DNA from: an uncultured Eubacteriales bacterium
Lineage (GTDB): Bacteria > Bacillota > Clostridia > Christensenellales > UBA1242
Length of the DNA: 64,000 nt
Direction of reading: 5' to 3'
Assembly: GCA_948607205.1 (NCBI GenBank)
Contig: CAPERS010000004.1
Span: forward strand, 1 to 64,000
The translations under genes were made by a program, and so were the position numbers. Every line of letters starts with the position of its first letter. Positions within the stretch are counted from its first letter, which is position 1. This document shows positions 61,196 through 64,000 of this stretch, piece after piece. The notes below the pieces were generated by a model. It was not told where the DNA came from. It was given only the letters and a program-made list of their open reading frames with translations, and searched no databases.

Positions 61196-64000
61196 ATGAC
61201 TGTTAATGTTCGAAAAATCAAAAATGGCAAAGCAGAAAGATATTCTTTTGGAAGATGTGAAGATTTGGTGAATATGCCACAACTTTTGGAAATCCAAAAG
61301 TCTTCTTACAAAAACTTCTTGGAAAATGGAATCAAGAGTGTTCTTGATGAATTTTTCCCACTTTCAGATTTCAGTTACAAAGCAAAACTTTATATTACAG
61401 AAATTTTGCCTTTCACTGAACCAAAATATTCAATCAAAGAGTGCAAGCGCCGTGGGGCAACTTATTCTTCTCCACTCAAAGTGAAAGCACGCTTTGTTGT
61501 TGAAGAAACTGGTCAAGCAGTTGAGCAAGAAGTTTTCCTTGGTGATGTTCCAATGATGACAGAGCAAGGTTCTTTTATCATTAACGGTATCGAAAGGGTT
61601 GTTATAAATCAAATCGTTCGTGCACCAAGTGTTTATCTTCTTCGTGACAAAGAAAACAATGCAACGCTCAGAGCGCAAATTATTCCAGTTCACGGAAATT
61701 GGATTGAAATTGAACAAGGCGCAAATGAAAATCTTAAAATTGTGCTTGAAAGAAAAAGCAAAATTTCTCTCGGCGTTTTCCTTAAATGTTTCGGTTTCAC
61801 AAACGAAGAAATTCTTAAATGCTTTGGCAACAATCGTTATGTTAAAAACGCAATTGACAAAGAAACTCAAATCACTCAAGAAGACGCTCTCCTTGAATTT
61901 TCAAGAAAGACTCGTCCAGCCGATGTCGCATCTGCTGAAACAACTCGTGCTTTCCTTAACGCATCTTTCTTCACTGACGCATATTATAACCTCTCAAGAG
62001 TAGGAAGATACAAAATCAACAAAAAACTTGAACTTAAAGAAAGACTTCCAGGTCTTGTTTCTGCTGAAAACCTTGTTGATGGCGATGAAGTCATCGTTAA
62101 AGCAGGTGAAGTTTTTACAAAAGAAAGTGCAAGAGCTGTTCAAAACGCTGGAATCAACGAAGTTTGGGTTCAACTTGCTGACAAAAAGCACCTTATGAGA
62201 GGCAACAATCGCGTTACTCTTTCAGATATATTCCCATGCAATCAAGAAGAACTTGGCGTGAACGAAGATGTTTACTATCCAGTTATCTCACAAATTCTCA
62301 AAGATAATAAAACAAAAGAAAAGAGAATTGAGGCAATCAAGGCAAGCGCTAAAGAACTTGTTATCACAACTCTCACAATGGATGATATTCTCGCAACAAT
62401 CAGTTGCTATCTTGATGTGCTTGAAGGTGTTGGAACTCTTGACAAAATTGAACACCTTTCAAACAAACGCGTTGCCACAGTTGGCGAACTTGCATGCGCT
62501 GATTTCCGCAAGGGCGTTATGAAACTTTCTGGCAATATCAAAGAAACACTTCAAGGTCGTGAATTTGTTGAAGTTACACCTTCTCAAATCATGAACCCTA
62601 AGGCTGTCAATAAAGCACTTCGTGATTTCTTCAGTCAATCACAACTTTCACAAATTATGGACCAGAAAAACCCACTTTCTGGAATCACTCAAAAACGCCG
62701 TATCTCTGCGGTTGGACCTGGCGGTATCAAAAAAGAGCGTGCAGATCCTGAAATCCGCGATATTCACTTCACACACTATGGCAGAATCTGCCCAATCGAA
62801 ACACCAGAAGGTCAGTCAATCGGTCTTATCAACACACTTGCTGGTTTTGTTAAGGTTAATGACTATGGTTTCCTTGAAACTCCTTACAGAGTTGTTGATA
62901 AAGAAAAGGGTGTTGTGACAAAGAATGTTGAATACAAAATGGCCGATGTCGAAAATGAATCATTCATCGCTCAGGCAACTGAGCCACTTGACAGTGAAGG
63001 TCACTTCATCAATAAGCGTATCGTGTGCAGACATGGCGCAAGTATTATCGAAGTTCCTGCAAGCCAAGTTGACTATATGGACGTTTCTCCAAGACAGGTC
63101 ATCTCAGTTGCAACAAGCCTTATCCCATTCGTAAATGGTGACGAAACAAACCGTGCCCTCATGGCTGCCAACATGCAACGTCAGGCTGTGCCACTTCTTC
63201 GACCAGAAGCTCCAATCGTTGGAACTGGTATGGAAGCAAAAGTTGCAAAAGACAGCGGTTGCGTTCACGTTGCAAAAAATGACGGTATTGTTAAATATGT
63301 TTCAGCAGACGAAATTCGTATTCTCGCTGAAAACGGACAAGAAGATATCTATTCGCTTACAAAATTTGCAAAAGCAAACGATGACGTGTGCTTCAATGAA
63401 CGCCCATGCGTTAAGAAAGGCGAAAAAGTTAAGAAGGGTGATGTCATCACTGATGGTTACTCAACAGATAACGGCGAACTTGCCGTTGGTAAGAACGTTC
63501 TTATCGGTTATATGAACTGGGAAGGACAAAACTATGAAGACGCTATCCTCATCAATGAAAGACTTGTTAAGGAAGACGTTTACACATCTATCACTCTTTA
63601 TGATCAAGAAATTAAGTGCAGAACAACCAAACTTGGTGACGAGCAAATCACTCGTGATATTCCAAACCTTGGCGAAGATGCTCTCAAAGATCTCGATGAA
63701 AACGGTATCATCAGAATCGGTGCCGAAGTTCATCCAAATGATATCCTCGTTGGTAAGGTTACACCTAAGGGCGAAACCGAACTCACTCCTGAGGAAAGAC
63801 TTCTCCGCGCAATCTTTGGCGATAAGGCAAGAGAAGTTAGAGACACATCTCTCCGCGTTCAACACGGTAAGGGCGGTGTGGTTGTCGATGTTCAAGTCTT
63901 CTCAAAGAAGAATAAAGACGACCTCGAACCAGGCGTTACTATGATGGTGAGAGTGACTGTTGCTCAAAAACGTAAAATTTCAGTCGGCGATAAAATGGCT
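61196..64000 (+). CDS. rpoB: RNA polymerase beta subunit, N-terminal 935 residues (partial)
   Basis: Catalytic beta subunit of RNA polymerase, cut by the right edge after IS.VGDKMA. QGSFIINGIERVVINQIVRA near residue 125, the rifampicin region SQLSQIMDQKNPLSGITQKR near residue 482-501, GPGGIKKERADPEIRDIHFT, and HYGRICPIETPEGQSIGL. AAGGAG precedes the ATG at 61196. Unlike the usual order, no rplJ-rplL lies upstream; the gene has its own promoter and a terminator in its leader. Rifampicin-pocket positions deviate: Gln at the E. coli H526 position, Ser at N568, Ile at F514, Val at L533. Confidence 0.97.
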   Translation, partial: MTVNVRKIKNGKAERYSFGRCEDLVNMPQLLEIQKSSYKNFLENGIKSVLDEFFPLSDFSYKAKLYITEILPFTEPKYSIKECKRRGATYSSPLKVKARFVVEETGQAVEQEVFLGDVPMMTEQGSFIINGIERVVINQIVRAPSVYLLRDKENNATLRAQIIPVHGNWIEIEQGANENLKIVLERKSKISLGVFLKCFGFTNEEILKCFGNNRYVKNAIDKETQITQEDALLEFSRKTRPADVASAETTRAFLNASFFTDAYYNLSRVGRYKINKKLELKERLPGLVSAENLVDGDEVIVKAGEVFTKESARAVQNAGINEVWVQLADKKHLMRGNNRVTLSDIFPCNQEELGVNEDVYYPVISQILKDNKTKEKRIEAIKASAKELVITTLTMDDILATISCYLDVLEGVGTLDKIEHLSNKRVATVGELACADFRKGVMKLSGNIKETLQGREFVEVTPSQIMNPKAVNKALRDFFSQSQLSQIMDQKNPLSGITQKRRISAVGPGGIKKERADPEIRDIHFTHYGRICPIETPEGQSIGLINTLAGFVKVNDYGFLETPYRVVDKEKGVVTKNVEYKMADVENESFIAQATEPLDSEGHFINKRIVCRHGASIIEVPASQVDYMDVSPRQVISVATSLIPFVNGDETNRALMAANMQRQAVPLLRPEAPIVGTGMEAKVAKDSGCVHVAKNDGIVKYVSADEIRILAENGQEDIYSLTKFAKANDDVCFNERPCVKKGEKVKKGDVITDGYSTDNGELAVGKNVLIGYMNWEGQNYEDAILINERLVKEDVYTSITLYDQEIKCRTTKLGDEQITRDIPNLGEDALKDLDENGIIRIGAEVHPNDILVGKVTPKGETELTPEERLLRAIFGDKAREVRDTSLRVQHGKGGVVVDVQVFSKKNKDDLEPGVTMMVRVTVAQKRKISVGDKMA

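Overview
The window comes from an AT-rich (by eye about one-third GC), standard-code, endospore-forming bacterium of the Firmicutes/Clostridia type. It carries a complete gerA-type germinant receptor operon, spoVB, spoIIQ, spoIIID, a DUF421/DUF4363 pair and a YwmB-like gene. Promoters are sigma-A-like with 17-bp spacers, and most genes have AGGAG Shine-Dalgarno sites. Several intergenic hairpins and the many large, poorly recognisable surface proteins point to an uncultured gut-type lineage; this placement is inference, since no rRNA is present.

Layout. 1-5.3 kb: a divergent XRE-regulator/membrane-protein pair, leuS, a large cloverleaf-shaped palindromic element, and two membrane proteins. 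5.3-9.4 kb: gerAA-gerAB-gerAC behind a sigma-G-like promoter. 9.5-12.5 kb: ftsH plus a membrane-anchored partner. 12.8-16.2 kb: a secreted multi-repeat surface protein whose promoter spacer holds a run of eight G. 16.3-24.1 kb: a P-type ATPase, cca, an unknown gene, a VanW protein and a MATE-like transporter. 24.1-30.6 kb: a reverse-transcriptase remnant, a DedA/TVP38 protein, a tiny LysM gene, a second cloverleaf element directly in front of spoVB, DUF421-DUF4363, and a secreted protein. 30.7-37.1 kb: a reduced GlmU-like gene, pth, mfd and a parvulin-like lipoprotein, echoing the conserved Firmicutes glmU-pth-mfd order. 37.2-46.2 kb: a flippase-like protein, small envelope proteins, ywmB-like/spoIIQ/acpP/spoIIID, fba, a lipoprotein, hflX and small Cys-rich proteins. 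46.3-60.8 kb: a PRC-barrel protein, a lone VirB4-family ATPase, a 205-bp hairpin array and a 3552-residue lipoprotein. 61 kb to the end: rpoB (5' part) behind its own promoter and a leader terminator.

How the genes fit together. Much of the window serves envelope and spore biology: receptor assembly (Ger), engulfment (SpoIIQ), mother-cell transcription (SpoIIID), cortex/lipid-linked precursor flipping (SpoVB), and envelope protein quality control (FtsH, parvulin). The rest is housekeeping (LeuRS, CCA enzyme, Pth, Mfd, HflX, ACP, aldolase, RpoB). The least conventional content is non-coding: two cloverleaf elements with the same four-way-junction architecture but different arm sequences, placed in opposite orientations; a family of GTGC-N5-GCAC hairpins; a set of promoters whose -10 hexamer lies only 6-7 nt before the ATG (leaderless mRNAs); a poly-G promoter spacer; and an rpoB leader attenuator. 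The RpoB rifampicin pocket also carries substitutions expected to give intrinsic resistance.
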